Shown: positions 21,230 through 32,370, counted from the stretch's first letter. The stretch: DNA of 64,000 nucleotides from Rhynchopus sp. YZ270_cl-10 (GCA_964035575.1 OZ037847.1:434001-498000); one strand, 5' to 3'. A program made the numbers and translations. Notes: generated from the letters alone by a model not told the origin.

Positions 21230-21974
21230 CAGTGTTTCCCAGCATCTCACCTAACTCTGAAAATAGGTGAGATTTTGCGGTTTTGCGGGTTTTTGTATAG
21301 GTGTGGCGAGCCCGGGCGCGCTTCGCGCGCCCGGGTCCCCACCTTAGCTCAAGTTGGGGGCCTCCGGCGGAATGTGAGAATTTCTCGGAGTTCGGCACTT
21401 CATTGATATTTGCACCAGGCACACGTGGTATACGAAATATCAGTAAACTCAGTACATTTACAAAATAAACGGCAGTCATGACAGGCATGGCACCCAAGCG
21501 AAGCCACGGTACGCAACATTTCTAAAAATTGTTGACATAAATGTCACTGTCGTTGGAAGATTGGGGGGTCAGCTTGTTTTTGTGCCCAAAATTTTTTCAG
21601 CACTGCTGACCAGGGACATTGGGAACATAGGGATTTTTGCGGAGCAAAAAAAAAAATCAAACAAATGGCGCCGCAGGCGAAAAAAAATTAGGGTACAGTG
21701 TAAAAATCTATCTTTTTACAGCACAAAGTCACACACTTAACCCTTTTTTGCGGAGCAAAAAAGGGAAAATGGCGCCGCAGGCAAAAAAAAATTGAGGTAC
21801 AGCCTGAATGGTGCGGTCAGCAACCCAGTTCCCCATGGTACTCCCGTGGTTCAACCATGATTTTTTTTTTTTTTTTTTTTTTTTTTCCTGCAGGTGAGAT
21901 TTCTCACCTCACTTTTTTTTTTTTTTTTTTTTTGTGAGATTTCTCACCCCAAAATCTCACCGTGGGAAACACTG
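21230..21974. mobile_element. Non-autonomous hAT-like element (745 bp)
   Basis: Ends CAGTGTTTCCCA (21230) and its complement (ending 21974), flanked by the perfect 8-bp duplication CATACATT at 21222-21229 and 21975-21982. An 8-bp duplication with CAGTG termini indicates the hAT superfamily. There is no transposase inside. The interior holds a strong GC hairpin (CCCGGGCGCGC-TTCG-GCGCGCCCGGG, near 21312-21336), two TTTTTGCGGAGCAAAAA / GGCGCCGCAGGC modules, and GGTGAGATTTCTCACC palindromes separated by long T-runs. Being flanked by an unaltered duplication, it looks recent. Confidence 0.85.
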
Positions 21975-21982
21975 CATACATT

Positions 21983-24237
21983 AGTTGTAAACAGAGGTGG
22001 ACTTCATCAGTGCATGACCCTCTGTGGACTTGTAGTTAGTGTTCCGCTGTCGCTCAAGGCCCAGACAGTTTTCGAAACCTACATTGTAAAAGAATGAAAA
22101 AATCAAAATTGCAAAAATAAAAGTGGATCATGTTCAAAAAAAAACTTGTTTTATCGTGCTTAGTCACCTAGTAAAAGTAAAATTTGTATAAGATAATCCT
22201 AAGCCTCTTGGACTTATGCCATAGACACCTTAAAATGTGCTCGGAAGGATGAAAAAAGAGCTCGGAGTGCACGCAAATATCCTGAAAGAATACCTTTGTG
22301 TACCCCAGTGTTGACCCACTTCACAAGACAAAAAAAAAAAAACAAAACAAAAAAAAATGTAAGGTAAAATTGATAATGCACAACGCCACAAAGGATGATA
22401 CTGATTAAAAAAGTGAGCATTTAGTTTTGAACGGCATCTACAACGGGAAAAACAAAGAAAGGTTTTTTTTGCCTGAGCCTCTCGTGCTTGGCCACCTATA
22501 CAGCGGGGGGAAACCTGTCACTGTCAGGACTTTGTGAGGGTGCGTTTTTGGCTGTTTCAGCCACACCACCTTTGCTAATAAAAAAGGACATGAAGAGCAT
22601 CGCACTCCATGTACCCAAGACATCTGGGGTGACAATATGAAAAGGGGGAACACAAAAGGATATTAGTCTAAAAGCACACATACACACAGTCCCTAAGGAA
22701 GAGCTACCTGCTCCGAAAGTGATTTTGATACTTTTCTCGAGAATCGAAAACAGTACAGCTCCTCATGTTCTTTCTGCAACCGCGATGGCAAAAAAACCCA
22801 GTGTTTTCGTGTTTGAAACAAAAAAACGAGGTAACTACGGACAGATTTTTTTTAAATTTATTTGATTACCTGCCTCATACCACGTCTTGCTGTTCTAAGT
22901 TTTTTTTGTTTTCTGTAGATTCATAATTATATACACTACTCAACGTGGCCACACTCGGAAGTACCCTCACGGCAGAAGGTGTGAAAAGAAGAAATTTTTT
23001 TTTTGAGATGAACCAAAGACTCTCACGCTTCGTATCACCTTTAAAAAACTGCGGCACAAAAAGTGAAGTCGGTGGTGCAAAAAAGGGCGTATTGGACACG
23101 CCATGCTATAGAAAGGTCTTTGTTTCGGACAAAAAAAAAATACTTGAAAAGAAAAATGCGTCGCGAGTATAACCTTTTAGAATATTTTTTGATAAATTGT
23201 TGGAGTAGTGTAGTTGCCTCGGTTGTGCAATATCCACTGTCCAATTTTTTTTTTTTGCACTTCGCACAGGCACTCATTGATTTACCAAGGAAAGTGTTTA
23301 AAGTTTTGGGGGGGGGGGAGAGAGAGAGGAAGAGAGAGAGAGAGACATCAGGAATAAAAAAGAAAACTAGAAAGAATACGGGGCTCTACGGTCCACATGC
23401 AGCTATAAAAAAAAAATGTACAGTGGTCCAACATAGGTAGGAGTCAGAACCTTGCTTTGGTTGAAAAATAAAAACTGTTATCTGAGTTTAAGCTAGTCTG
23501 ATAAAGAAAGAAACGAAATCAGAAAAAGAATTTTTCGTTGATCGCACCGGATTTTTGTGGTGTGTAGGGACAAAATCAAAAACTTTTCTGTGAATAAGTT
23601 GTGTCGTGTTTACATCGCTCACACCAAAAAATTCGGGCACAACTCAGATATGTTTTCATTTCCTCCCCTACAACCTTTGCAAGGCAGTTGTCACAAAAAA
23701 AAAACCCCCACCAAAAAAAGAGAAGTTGAAAGTAACTGAAGGAAACAAAAAAGTTAGCTGCCTCTTTTTTTGTGCAGCATCACATCAACGAATCAACGAA
23801 AAGAAATTAAAAAACAAAAAAAAACTCTAATCCGCGAAGGAACACATTTTTTTATACACATATCTGACATATCTTCCGTTTCAAACAACCTTTCATCACA
23901 CTAAATTAAAAGAGATGGTTTTTTTAGGGAATGCACACAAAAACAGAAAAAATGGAGATGAATATGCCTCTCGTACACACACATCTGTTCCATGTATTTT
24001 CTTTTTGTCTACCCCCTCTCCTCCACTTTACCACACAACTCTGAAATATCTAGAGGAAATAACGGTATTACCCACCCTCTTCCCATATACTTCAATCACA
24101 TCTAAGGATCTGCCCTCAATGGGTTACTACAGAAGAAGGAAGACTACAAGCACGGAAATCTTTTTTTATTCATCCACCCTTTGCCTCCAATCAGTTTTAA
24201 ACCCATTTTGAGAAGACTCTCCACACCCTATACCCCC
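21983..24237. other. Gene-poor spacer with several hairpin motifs
   Basis: Over 2 kb without a recognisable gene. Class A-type motifs lie at about 22151-22170 (partial), 22192-22220, 22471-22500, 23007-23040 and 23957-23985, and class B-type motifs at 22361-22400 and about 23063-23090. The rest is homopolymer-rich DNA. Confidence 0.55.
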
Positions 24238-25038
24238 CTATGGGGTAATAAGCTTTGACGGCGCGACATTCGAAACCCACATACTCATATATGAATCATA
24301 GAGTGCCATCATTTGTGTTTCTGTAAGGATGCGGAGTGGCATCGCTGGGTAGAGAGGTGTGAGGAGGTGCGCGACACGTGTCGCGTCTTTGCATCGTGAG
24401 GCGGAGGCAACTGCGGGGGCGAAGCGGAGGAGGGTGGGGGAGAGGGTGCCGGGGGCTCGGAGATCGGAGGAGAACTGTTGGAGGAGGTCGCGGACAGAGC
24501 ACATACACTCCGCATCGACAGTCATCCCGACCGCCCGCCATGCTGCATCCTGCAACGCAACCATCGCCCGCGACGACGTCAAACTCCTCTTCTTCCCCTT
24601 CCCCCCACCCCTCTCACTCTCCTCCTTCATCCCCCTCGCCTTCCCCCGCAACCACTGCACCCCCAGCTCTACGTCAAGCAAATCATCGTTCTTCGACCGT
24701 CCCTGCATCTCCAGCGATAAATACGGTGCGATCTTAATCCGATTTCTACACGATTCTGCGAAGGGCGCAACCTCACGACTCAAAAAGGTATGCCCTGAAT
24801 GCCGTTTGTGGTCCTCATCTGTCGTAGGCGAAGGTGGTGACGGTGGTTGCAAAGACCTTCGGGTTTTTCGAGGCTTCTTCTTAAGACACGGCGCCACGCC
24901 TGCAGCAAGGCAAGTCAGCACATCCTCTACCCCTTGTGCAAGACTCGACGTCTTCATCGCTTCGCATATGCATGCACCAAGCAACGCCCCCACCACGACC
25001 CCACTGTCAGGCAGCCACAACCCGTCAACAAACGACAT
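24238..25038 (-). CDS. Uncharacterised protein
   Basis: 266 residues if translation starts at 25038 (MSFVDGLWLPDSG). The frame stays open upstream into a repeat element, so an ATG at 25323 is not credible. Near the N-terminus is a small-residue-rich helix (VVVGALLGACICEAM), followed by a Cys-containing segment (VLTCLAAGVAPCLKKK). Basic linkers and a helical C-terminus (LRILTETQMMALYDSYMSMWV) complete it. No family recognised. The codon pattern matches neighbouring genes. The inverted-repeat element at 25321 lies less than 300 bp upstream. Confidence 0.6.
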   Translation of the reverse strand: MSFVDGLWLPDSGVVVGALLGACICEAMKTSSLAQGVEDVLTCLAAGVAPCLKKKPRKTRRSLQPPSPPSPTTDEDHKRHSGHTFLSREVAPFAESCRNRIKIAPYLSLEMQGRSKNDDLLDVELGVQWLRGKARGMKEESERGGGKGKKRSLTSSRAMVALQDAAWRAVGMTVDAECMCSVRDLLQQFSSDLRAPGTLSPTLLRFAPAVASASRCKDATRVAHLLTPLYPAMPLRILTETQMMALYDSYMSMWVSNVAPSKLITP

Positions 25039-25429
25039 CTTTTGGATATATTCAAATTGAATGATCTGCATACGGTAAGAAGAATGAGGGTGAGTGGACG
25101 GGGTTGAGGATGGAGTGCTGAGCATAGAAATGTGGGAGATGGGGTGGAGGGGGGATAGAACGTGTTGTGGTAATCGCCCAACCCGAAGACGAAAGAGAAA
25201 ATTGGTTGAATCTACATAAGATGGCACGCCAACGATGGTTTTTTTTGTGTTTTTTTTTACACGGGTCGGGAAAGATCTTTTTTTTTTTTTTTTTTTTTTT
25301 CGAGAAAAAAAATCCTCTTCCATGGATGTACAAAGTACTTTTTTCCAGAAAGTAAAAAAAAGTAGAAAAATCCCAGTACTTGATACTTCAAGTACTTGAC
25401 CCGTTTTTTTTTTTTTTTTTTTACTTGAT

Positions 25430-28400
25430 CAGGGTCCTCAACCTGTCTAAGTTAGGCCTTAACTTAGACAATTTTTTTTTTTTTGAAAAACGCTTTGTCT
25501 AAGTTAGACAAAACCTGGGTTTTGGGTTTTTGGGTGGTTTGAAAGAGAAGAAGCTTTACTGAAAACAAAAAAAAAATGAGTTCCCTCAAGACTCCCTCAG
25601 TCCTCACCTGCGCGGACCCCATTGTACCCACCCACACAAGCCACCTCCTCAGACTAACTACAATTGAACAAACTCATCCGCAAAAATGCCTGCCACTGCC
25701 AAGACCTCCAAAGCACAGCCCACCATCGTGTCCATGTTCAAGAAGGGAGCTGTTGCGGCACCTGTGGTACGTGTGGTGGAACCCAACAAAGGGGATACGC
25801 ACTACGACCTGTGGTCTTCAGGCAAGTACAAGTCCATCCCCGATGGTCCGACACCCCGGCTCGCTTCCCTTCACCTTTTTCTTGTGGCGGAGGGGACGGT
25901 GAGGGGGTTTAAAAACCACCAGAACGACACCAACAAGGTGCTCAAACTCTGGTTGAAGGAGTTTGATCGCGCCAAACTGGCGGACGACGACAGGGAGGGG
26001 AGCAAGCGGAAGACGATCCTGACGATCGTTGCGGAGGCGCATGAGTTCGCCATGAACGAAGCAGAGAAGGGGGGAGACAGCGATGCCTCTGCCGTGTCTG
26101 TGCAGAGCCAGGTGTCGCAAGGCAAGAAGGTGAAGAAACGTGTGGTGATGATGGCTCCACAGGTGAGTGCTGTTAAGTACGTGGATTCAACGTCCGAAGA
26201 AGAGGAGGAGGAGCAATGTGTGCCAGTGAGACGCAACGCAGCATCCGAGCAACCCGAGGCAGCAATGGAAATCGATGATGTCGACGAGTACTCTTCTGAC
26301 GGCGATGTTGTCTTCTTAGGTCCCACGCACTCCAACACGAACAATCCCAACCTCACGAACACCACGACCGCACCAGCGAACACCGACTCCACCAACACGC
26401 TGAAACGTAAACGCGAAGCGCAGGAGAAAGGTTGTATGGGTCTGCGGGAGAGCACGGTGCAGGGCCATTTGAACCGTTTTTCCCCCTGGTTGGTGGTGGG
26501 TGAAGACAAGTTCAAGTGCTTGTATTGTGGTGCTTTCTCTCATGCAAAGACCAAGCTCGCCAGAGACCTCCCTGCGCATGCAGGCGACCCCAAACACCAA
26601 CGTCTCGTGAAGGCTGCCGCTCTGCAGGCTTCCAATGGAACCGTGCTTCACACGTTGCACGCCAACAGCGACAAAGAAGTCGAGTTCAACCAAAAAATGC
26701 TGAAAATATGCATTGAGGTTATTGTTTTCCTCGCGCGCAAAGGTGTAGGGCACTCTAACTTGGAGGAGTTTCTGAGTTTTTTCGCAGACAAGCTGGAGTG
26801 CACCGACATGGAGGCATACCTCAGACAACAAATACGCTATCTCAGCTGCGGTGCAGTCTTAGAGATCATGTCCTGCATCACGGAGGTGTTGACAGAAGAC
26901 CTCCTCAAGCAGGTCAAAGCCTCCCGTTTCTGGGGCCTGTCGGGGGATTGCTCACGCGACGTCAGCAAGAAGGAGCAACTCGTCTTCGTCGTGCGATACA
27001 TGGTCGGTGCCACCCCCGTCGAGAAGCTCATCATGATGGGTGAGCTGAAGGACCAGACGGGGGCTGGTTACGCGTCGTTGCTGACGAAGTGGATAGACCA
27101 GCTCGGGCTCGACTACGGGAAGATGAGTGGATGCTCGTTTGATGGCGCATCGGCAATGCGTTCCTCGAACAAGGGCTGCCAACAACAAATCCGTGCAGAC
27201 ATAAACCCAGGCGCCCTCTTCACCTGGTGCTACGCACACTCCCTCGCACTCTATGGCCCAGAAGCAGCGGCAGAGGGGAAATCGCCGGAGATTACCCGGT
27301 TCTTCGACGGCCTGCGGTGGGTGTGGGTTTTTTTTTCGGGATCCAAGATTAAGCTCGACACCCTGGAGGAGATGCTGGAGGAACTTCGCGACTTGTGTGA
27401 GTACTGTGACATCCTCATCGCAAAGCCGGGTGACACCCGGTGGCTCACCAACGGCAGGTGTTGCAGCACCGTCCGCAAGGAGTACCCCGCCGTGCACAGC
27501 GCCCTGTGCAAGCTTGGAGAGGCCGGCGACGTGGAAGCACCGTTCATCGCGCAGCACATCAAAGAGCCCGGTTTTTTTGCAACGTTGTCCTTCATGACGG
27601 TGGTCCTGGACGAGTTGAACGTGCTGTCGACGTCGCTCCAGAGCAGGAACACAAACCTGCTCACCGTTTGCAGCCACATCGACAAATGTGTTGCGTCATT
27701 GTCGTTGCTTGAAACCAACCCGAACATGTTCCCGTTCTACCCAGAATGGGTACCGAGGTATAATCAATGCCACGGTACAAAACTTTCCCGTCGGAACTTT
27801 GCGATTCATCACGACACGGTCTGCAAGCCATACCTCAAGGAGCTGCTGAAGTGCCTCAGTGAACGATTCGTGAACATGGACATTGTGAGATGCTTCTCAG
27901 TATTCGACATCCGCAACCTCCCTGCTAACGCGGACGGGCTGGCGATCTACGGCAACACCGAGGTGAAGAAGCTCATCGAGGAATTTACTGAGCTGCATAC
28001 ACTCGAGTACAAAAAGTACGATGTTGTGGGCGAGAAGACGCGTGGGAGACCAGAGTACTCCAAGACGGAGCATACTGTGATATCGCGCACTCAAACAACG
28101 CCGTTACTGAGCGTGGACACGACGCCGTTCGTTGAGGAGTCGCCAGAACTGAACAGTCTGGAGACAAAGAAAGCTGTAGCTGTGAAAGAATGGAGGATCC
28201 TGGTGGACGTTTTGTCGAAGAGAACTACAACAAAGGACACTTCGGACCTGATCGCAACATTCTTGACAAGTTCCGCAGGAGACGCCTACCCCATTATGAG
28301 GGATCTTGTTTTGCTTGGGTTGTCAATCCCCGTCACATCAGTTGAAGACGAGCGCTGCTTCAACGGCATGAAGTACGTCAAGAATAGCTACAGAAACAAA

Positions 28401-28799
28401 CTGCTGGATTCAAGTCTGCTATGCATTCTTATGTGCAAACAGGCAGAGACAAATGAGAATAAATTTACGCCTGACCAAATCCAAAGGATTTTTGAAGCCT
28501 TTAAAAGAAAGAAGGTTAGAGTTTCTGTGTGATGCTTATCAGGTTGGGGGGACAATGGGGTTAGGGGTACGGGTGGGGCGAAGGGGTGGGGTGGGGTGTG
28601 ATTGTTCATTTGTCGAACTCTTCTATTGAAATGAAAAGACCACTTAACGAGTTTCGAAAAAGCAACACAAAAAAAAAAAGCCCCCAATTTTTAGCTTTGT
28701 ACAGGACCTTTTCGCGCGGAGCGCGAAAATTTTTTTTTAGCCTTTTTTTTTAACTTAGACAAATCTGTGGCCAGACTTTGTCTACGGTTGAGGACCCTG
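25430..28799 (+). mobile_element. Complete autonomous hAT transposon (3370 bp)
   Basis: Termini CAGGGTCCTCAACC (25430) and GGTTGAGGACCCTG (28799), with 8-bp target duplications TACTTGAT at 25422-25429 and 28800-28807. Subterminal TGTCTAAGTTA repeats occur at both ends, on the left as a palindrome. It encodes one intact transposase on the plus strand and sits inside the 387-bp iteron element. Perfect duplications and an open frame suggest recent insertion. Confidence 0.92.
25686..28532 (+). CDS. hAT transposase with BED finger and N-terminal PIP-box-like motif
   Basis: 948 residues. Residues 11-18 (QPTIVSMF) resemble a PCNA-interacting box. A BED-type zinc finger (FKCLYCGAFSHAK, then LPAHAGDPKHQRL) lies near residues 277-315 and should bind the ends. 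The RNase-H-like core includes GLSGDCSRDVSKKEQLVF and GYASLLTKWIDQLG. CDILIAKPGDTRWLT resembles the conserved TRW region. The C-terminal dimerisation domain reads YPIMRDLVLLGLSIPVTSVEDERCF and YRNKLLDSSLLCILM. It catalyses cut-and-paste movement of the surrounding element. It is the only long plus-strand gene here. Confidence 0.92.
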   Translation: MPATAKTSKAQPTIVSMFKKGAVAAPVVRVVEPNKGDTHYDLWSSGKYKSIPDGPTPRLASLHLFLVAEGTVRGFKNHQNDTNKVLKLWLKEFDRAKLADDDREGSKRKTILTIVAEAHEFAMNEAEKGGDSDASAVSVQSQVSQGKKVKKRVVMMAPQVSAVKYVDSTSEEEEEEQCVPVRRNAASEQPEAAMEIDDVDEYSSDGDVVFLGPTHSNTNNPNLTNTTTAPANTDSTNTLKRKREAQEKGCMGLRESTVQGHLNRFSPWLVVGEDKFKCLYCGAFSHAKTKLARDLPAHAGDPKHQRLVKAAALQASNGTVLHTLHANSDKEVEFNQKMLKICIEVIVFLARKGVGHSNLEEFLSFFADKLECTDMEAYLRQQIRYLSCGAVLEIMSCITEVLTEDLLKQVKASRFWGLSGDCSRDVSKKEQLVFVVRYMVGATPVEKLIMMGELKDQTGAGYASLLTKWIDQLGLDYGKMSGCSFDGASAMRSSNKGCQQQIRADINPGALFTWCYAHSLALYGPEAAAEGKSPEITRFFDGLRWVWVFFSGSKIKLDTLEEMLEELRDLCEYCDILIAKPGDTRWLTNGRCCSTVRKEYPAVHSALCKLGEAGDVEAPFIAQHIKEPGFFATLSFMTVVLDELNVLSTSLQSRNTNLLTVCSHIDKCVASLSLLETNPNMFPFYPEWVPRYNQCHGTKLSRRNFAIHHDTVCKPYLKELLKCLSERFVNMDIVRCFSVFDIRNLPANADGLAIYGNTEVKKLIEEFTELHTLEYKKYDVVGEKTRGRPEYSKTEHTVISRTQTTPLLSVDTTPFVEESPELNSLETKKAVAVKEWRILVDVLSKRTTTKDTSDLIATFLTSSAGDAYPIMRDLVLLGLSIPVTSVEDERCFNGMKYVKNSYRNKLLDSSLLCILMCKQAETNENKFTPDQIQRIFEAFKRKKVRVSV

Positions 28800-29569
28800 T
28801 ACTTGATTACTTTTTATTTTGCATCAAGTACTTGATTCGGCAAAAAAATGGGAAAGTACTTGAATAAATTCAAGTACTTTTCCATTTTTTTTACTTTTTT
28901 TGCCAATTCAAGTACTTGATGCAACAAAAAAAGTAATCAAGTACAAAAAAAGTGAAAGTACTTGAAGGAAAAAAAGTACTTGAAGCAAGAAAAAAATTTT
29001 TTTTCTTTTTTTTTTAAATCGATCAAGTACTTGAAGTACACCAAAAAAAGTGAAAAAAAGTAATCAAGTACTTTGTACATCCATGCTCTTCTCCCGAAAA
29101 ATAACTATTTATTCAACGCCTTTTAGCGTGGTTTTTTTTTGCGATAACTTCACGCATTTTTTTCCCAGGCGAGTGGTAGTTAATTTGCCGAGCGAGGCGA
29201 GGCAAATTGAATCCACGAGCCTGGGAAAAAAATAAGTGAAGTATCGCAAAAAAATTCGCTAAAAGGCGTTGAATACGTAATTTTATTTCACGTTAAATAA
29301 AGTATACGAAAGGATTTGGCACTTTTAGCGTGACTCATTTATTGTGCAATAACTAACGAGTTTGTGTCCCTCCAGGTAGCTTTCCTTACCCTCCCGCCAG
29401 CGCTACCGGGAATCCCACGGGACCCCTAGCTAGGCTAGCGGGACTCCCGCTGGGGGGGCTGGCGTACCTGAGGGGCTGGAGGGAGGCTAAAAAAGGCTGG
29501 AGGGTCCCTCCAGCCCTGTTACCCTCCCGCGGGGGAACCTGCAAAAACCCGGTAAACTGGGCCCGGGTG

Positions 29570-29845
29570 CTAGCGGGAGGTAGGGAAATGGCTATCGTGC
29601 AAGAGCGAGAGACATTCAGAAGATCCCCGCCCATCACAGAATATCATGTCAGCACCGCCTTCCTCACAATGAAGTAAGGGGGTGGTGTGTCCTTCGCCTT
29701 CATAGGTAATGAAGGAGTCGATTTCTTGTTTCGTAAGTGAGGAGTGTCTTGGACTGTCGTGTCGGTAGCCGGTCTCGTGTTGCTTCAAGAGACACACGAG
29801 CCTGCGGAAACTGGTCTTGCAGTTGCACCCATACTTCCTCACCAA
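29570..29845 (-). pseudogene. Tyrosine-recombinase-like fragment
   Basis: A 91-residue frame with RRLVCLLKQHETGYRHD, then SSLTKQEIDSFI. This is reminiscent of the segment just before the catalytic domain of Crypton recombinases (K..L..E.ID.FL). An inverted relative of the same gene lies at 31.4-31.8 kb. I do not see the catalytic Arg/His/Tyr set. Low certainty. Confidence 0.35.
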
Positions 29846-31593
29846 TATGCTGCTCAGCTTACTGAACGCTGTCCATTACGACGACGATTTGATGCACTAT
29901 GCACAAAACAAAGTCGGCTTCCGTGGGCTTACCGTTGGGCTTCCCTTAAAAAGCGGTCCCATTCACGGATGTACGGTGTCGACGATGCTAGTCCTTCAAC
30001 AAAACCACTGTAGTGCTCGTCCATCTCTTGTCGGAGGACCGTTTGCGTCTTAGATCCTTCGGCATGTTGCGTGTGTCAAAAAAAATGGGAAAAGTGCAAA
30101 AAAAAATCGCAATTTTCAATTTTTAGGCGGGTGGTGCAGGATGTACCAAAATTTAGCGTGAAGTTATCGCCAAAAAAAACCCCTGTTTTAGCGTGAAAAA
30201 AACAAAAATAAAATCACGCTCCTAAGGAATTGCAGTGAAAAAAAGTGAAAATGCGTGAAATAAAGTTCAATTAGCGTGGTTTTTATTTGCGAAAAAAACA
30301 CGGCGTGAAATTATCATTAAAAAGAATCACGCTAAAAGTGCCAAATCCTTCGTATACTTTATTTAACTGTGGAATAAAAAAAAAAAAAAAAAGATTTTTG
30401 CATGGGAGAAAAAAAAAAAGAGAAAAGATTTGAAAATCCTGGGAAAATCCTGAAAATAACTATTTATTCACCTCCTTTTAGCGGGGTTTTATTTTGCGAT
30501 AACTTCACGCATTTTTTTCCCAGGCGAGGGCTACTTAATTTGCCGAGCGAAGCGAGGCAAATTGAGTGCACGAGCCTGGGAAAAAAATAAGTGAAGTATC
30601 GCAAAATAATCCGCTAAAAGGAGGTGAATACGTAATTTTATTTCACGGGAAATAAAGTATACGAAAGGATTTGGCACTTTTAGCGTGACTTATTTATTGT
30701 GCAATAACTAACGAGTATGTGTCCTCACAGGAAGCTCTCAGGGAAAAAAAAAAAAAAGAGCGTGAAAAAAAAAAAAAAAAAGCTCTCATTACCCTCCCGC
30801 CAGCGCTACCGGGTCCCGCGGACCCCTAGATAGGCCCGCTGAGGGGCTGGCGGGATTGAGGAGGCTGGAGGGAGGCTAAAAAAGGCTGGACGGTCCCTCC
30901 AGCCCTACTACCTACATGTACCAAAATTTAGCGTGAAATTATCATTAAATAAAATCCCGCTAAAAGTGCCAAATCCTTCGTATACTTTATTTCCCAGGGG
31001 AATAAAATCCTGAAAAATCCTGGAAAAATCCATGAAAAATCTCGAGATCTTGAGAAATCTTTGAAAAAAAAAAAAAAAAGATTTTCAAAATCTTTTTTTT
31101 ATTCCCCTGGGAAATAAAGTATACGAAGGATTTGGCACTTTTAGCGGGATTCTTTTTAATGATAATTTCACGCACTTTTTTTATCGCAAATTAAAAACCC
31201 GCTCATTGAACTTTATTTCACGCGTTTTTCACTTTTTTTCACTGCAATTCCTTCAGAGCGGGATTTTATTTTTGTTTTTTTCACGCTAAAACAGGGGTTT
31301 TATTTGGCGATAACTTCACGCTAAATTTTGGTACATCCTGCACTACCACCCGCCTAAAAATTGAAAATTTCGAATTTTTTTTTGCCCTTTTCCCATTTTT
31401 TCTGACACATGCAACATGCCGAAGGATGTAAGACGCAAACGGTCCTCCGACAGGAGATGGACAAGCACTACAGTAAGGACTAGCATTGTCGACACCGTAC
31501 GTCCGTGAATGGGACCGCTTTTTAAGGAATTCATTGGCAAGACTGACGGTAAGCCCACAGAAGCCGACTTCGTTTCTTACATAGTGTATCTCC

Positions 31594-32127
31594 GTGACGA
31601 TCTCACTATCAAGACGAAGGACACACCACCCCCTTTACTTCATTGTGAGGAAGGTGGTGGCTGGCATGATATTCTGTGATGGGCGGGGATCTTCTGAATG
31701 TGTCTCGCTCTTGCACGACAGCCATTTCCCGACCTCCCGCACCCGAGGGGACACTGAGGTGGCGAGAGGTCGGGATGTAGCTTTGTGTACCGTTGAGGCA
31801 GCTTTCCAAACCCGACCACACGCTACGCTACGCGCTATGCGTACACGTGGTGTGGGCTTTTTAGGCTACATACTGTACGCGCTACGCGCAAAATGCCGTT
31901 GTTGTGTGTGTAAAAACGTGGGTTGCGTGGTACTGCATGGGGTCACACGTGCACCACCCTGTGGCTCACACATGGTTCTGCCACCCCGAAAATGCGTATC
32001 CCACCCCACATACCAGGGTATGGGCCCAGTTCACCAGTTTTTTGCAGGTTCCCAGCGAGCAAAAGCTAGCGGGGGGGTAATGAGAGCTACCTGGAGGGAC
32101 ACATACTCGTTAGTTATTGCACAATAA
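31594..32127 (+). pseudogene. Degraded ORF of the Crypton-like element, inverted copy
   Basis: Shares the segment MIFCDGRGSSECxSLLHDSHFPTSR with the minus-strand copy at 29.6 kb, then continues with a Cys-rich part (CRCCVCKNVGCVVL). The function of this shared segment is unknown. The ORF runs into the terminal palindrome. Confidence 0.35.
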
Positions 32128-32370
32128 ATGAGTCCCGCTAAAAGTGCCAAATCCTTTCGTATACTTTATTTCCCGTGAAATAAAATTACGTATTCACCTC
32201 CTTTTAGCGGATTATTTTGCGATACTTCACTTATTTTTTTCCCAGGCTCGTGCACTCAATTTGCCTCGCTTCGCTCGGCAAATTAAGTAGCCCTCGCCTG
32301 GGAAAAAAATGCGTGAAGTTATCGCAAAATAAAACCCCGCTAAAAGGAGGTGAATAAATAGTTATTTTTT

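Larger units (their letters stand above)
25321..29085. mobile_element. Small inverted-repeat element with AAGTACTTGA iterons, interrupted by a hAT transposon
   Basis: Left end CATGGATGTACAAAGTACTT (25321) and right end the complement (ending 29085) form terminal inverted repeats. The 6-bp CTCTTC flanks both sides (25315-25320 and 29086-29091). Without the hAT insertion the element would be about 387 bp. Its interior is an array of the palindrome TCAAGTACTTGA and variants, about ten copies. The superfamily is undetermined. Confidence 0.75.
29101..32370. mobile_element. Nested inverted copies of a Crypton-like element with long palindromic ends
   Basis: Three copies of a ~165-bp hairpin module occur at 29111-29275, 30466-30629 and 32192-32354, the last inverted. 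Each has a GAGCGAAGCGAGG- or GAGCGAGGCGAGG-type centre and CCTTTTAGCG / CGCTAAAAGG arms. Six copies of AAAGTATACGAAAGGATTT border internal segments in both orientations. Two inverted coding remnants occupy about 29380-30080 (minus) and 31380-31800 (plus). Translated pieces (GKPTEADFVSYIVYLRDDL; LTKQEIDSF) resemble the N-terminal and core-binding part of tyrosine recombinases of Crypton transposons. The copies are degraded. No capsid, polymerase or reverse transcriptase piece is seen. Confidence 0.5.

Noticed and set aside
20971-23985. Class A/B motifs as ordinary SINEs
   Set aside because: No tRNA-like A/B box pair, no target-site duplications and no uniform length. Similarity is limited to the hairpin and flanking box, which fits a structured motif better.
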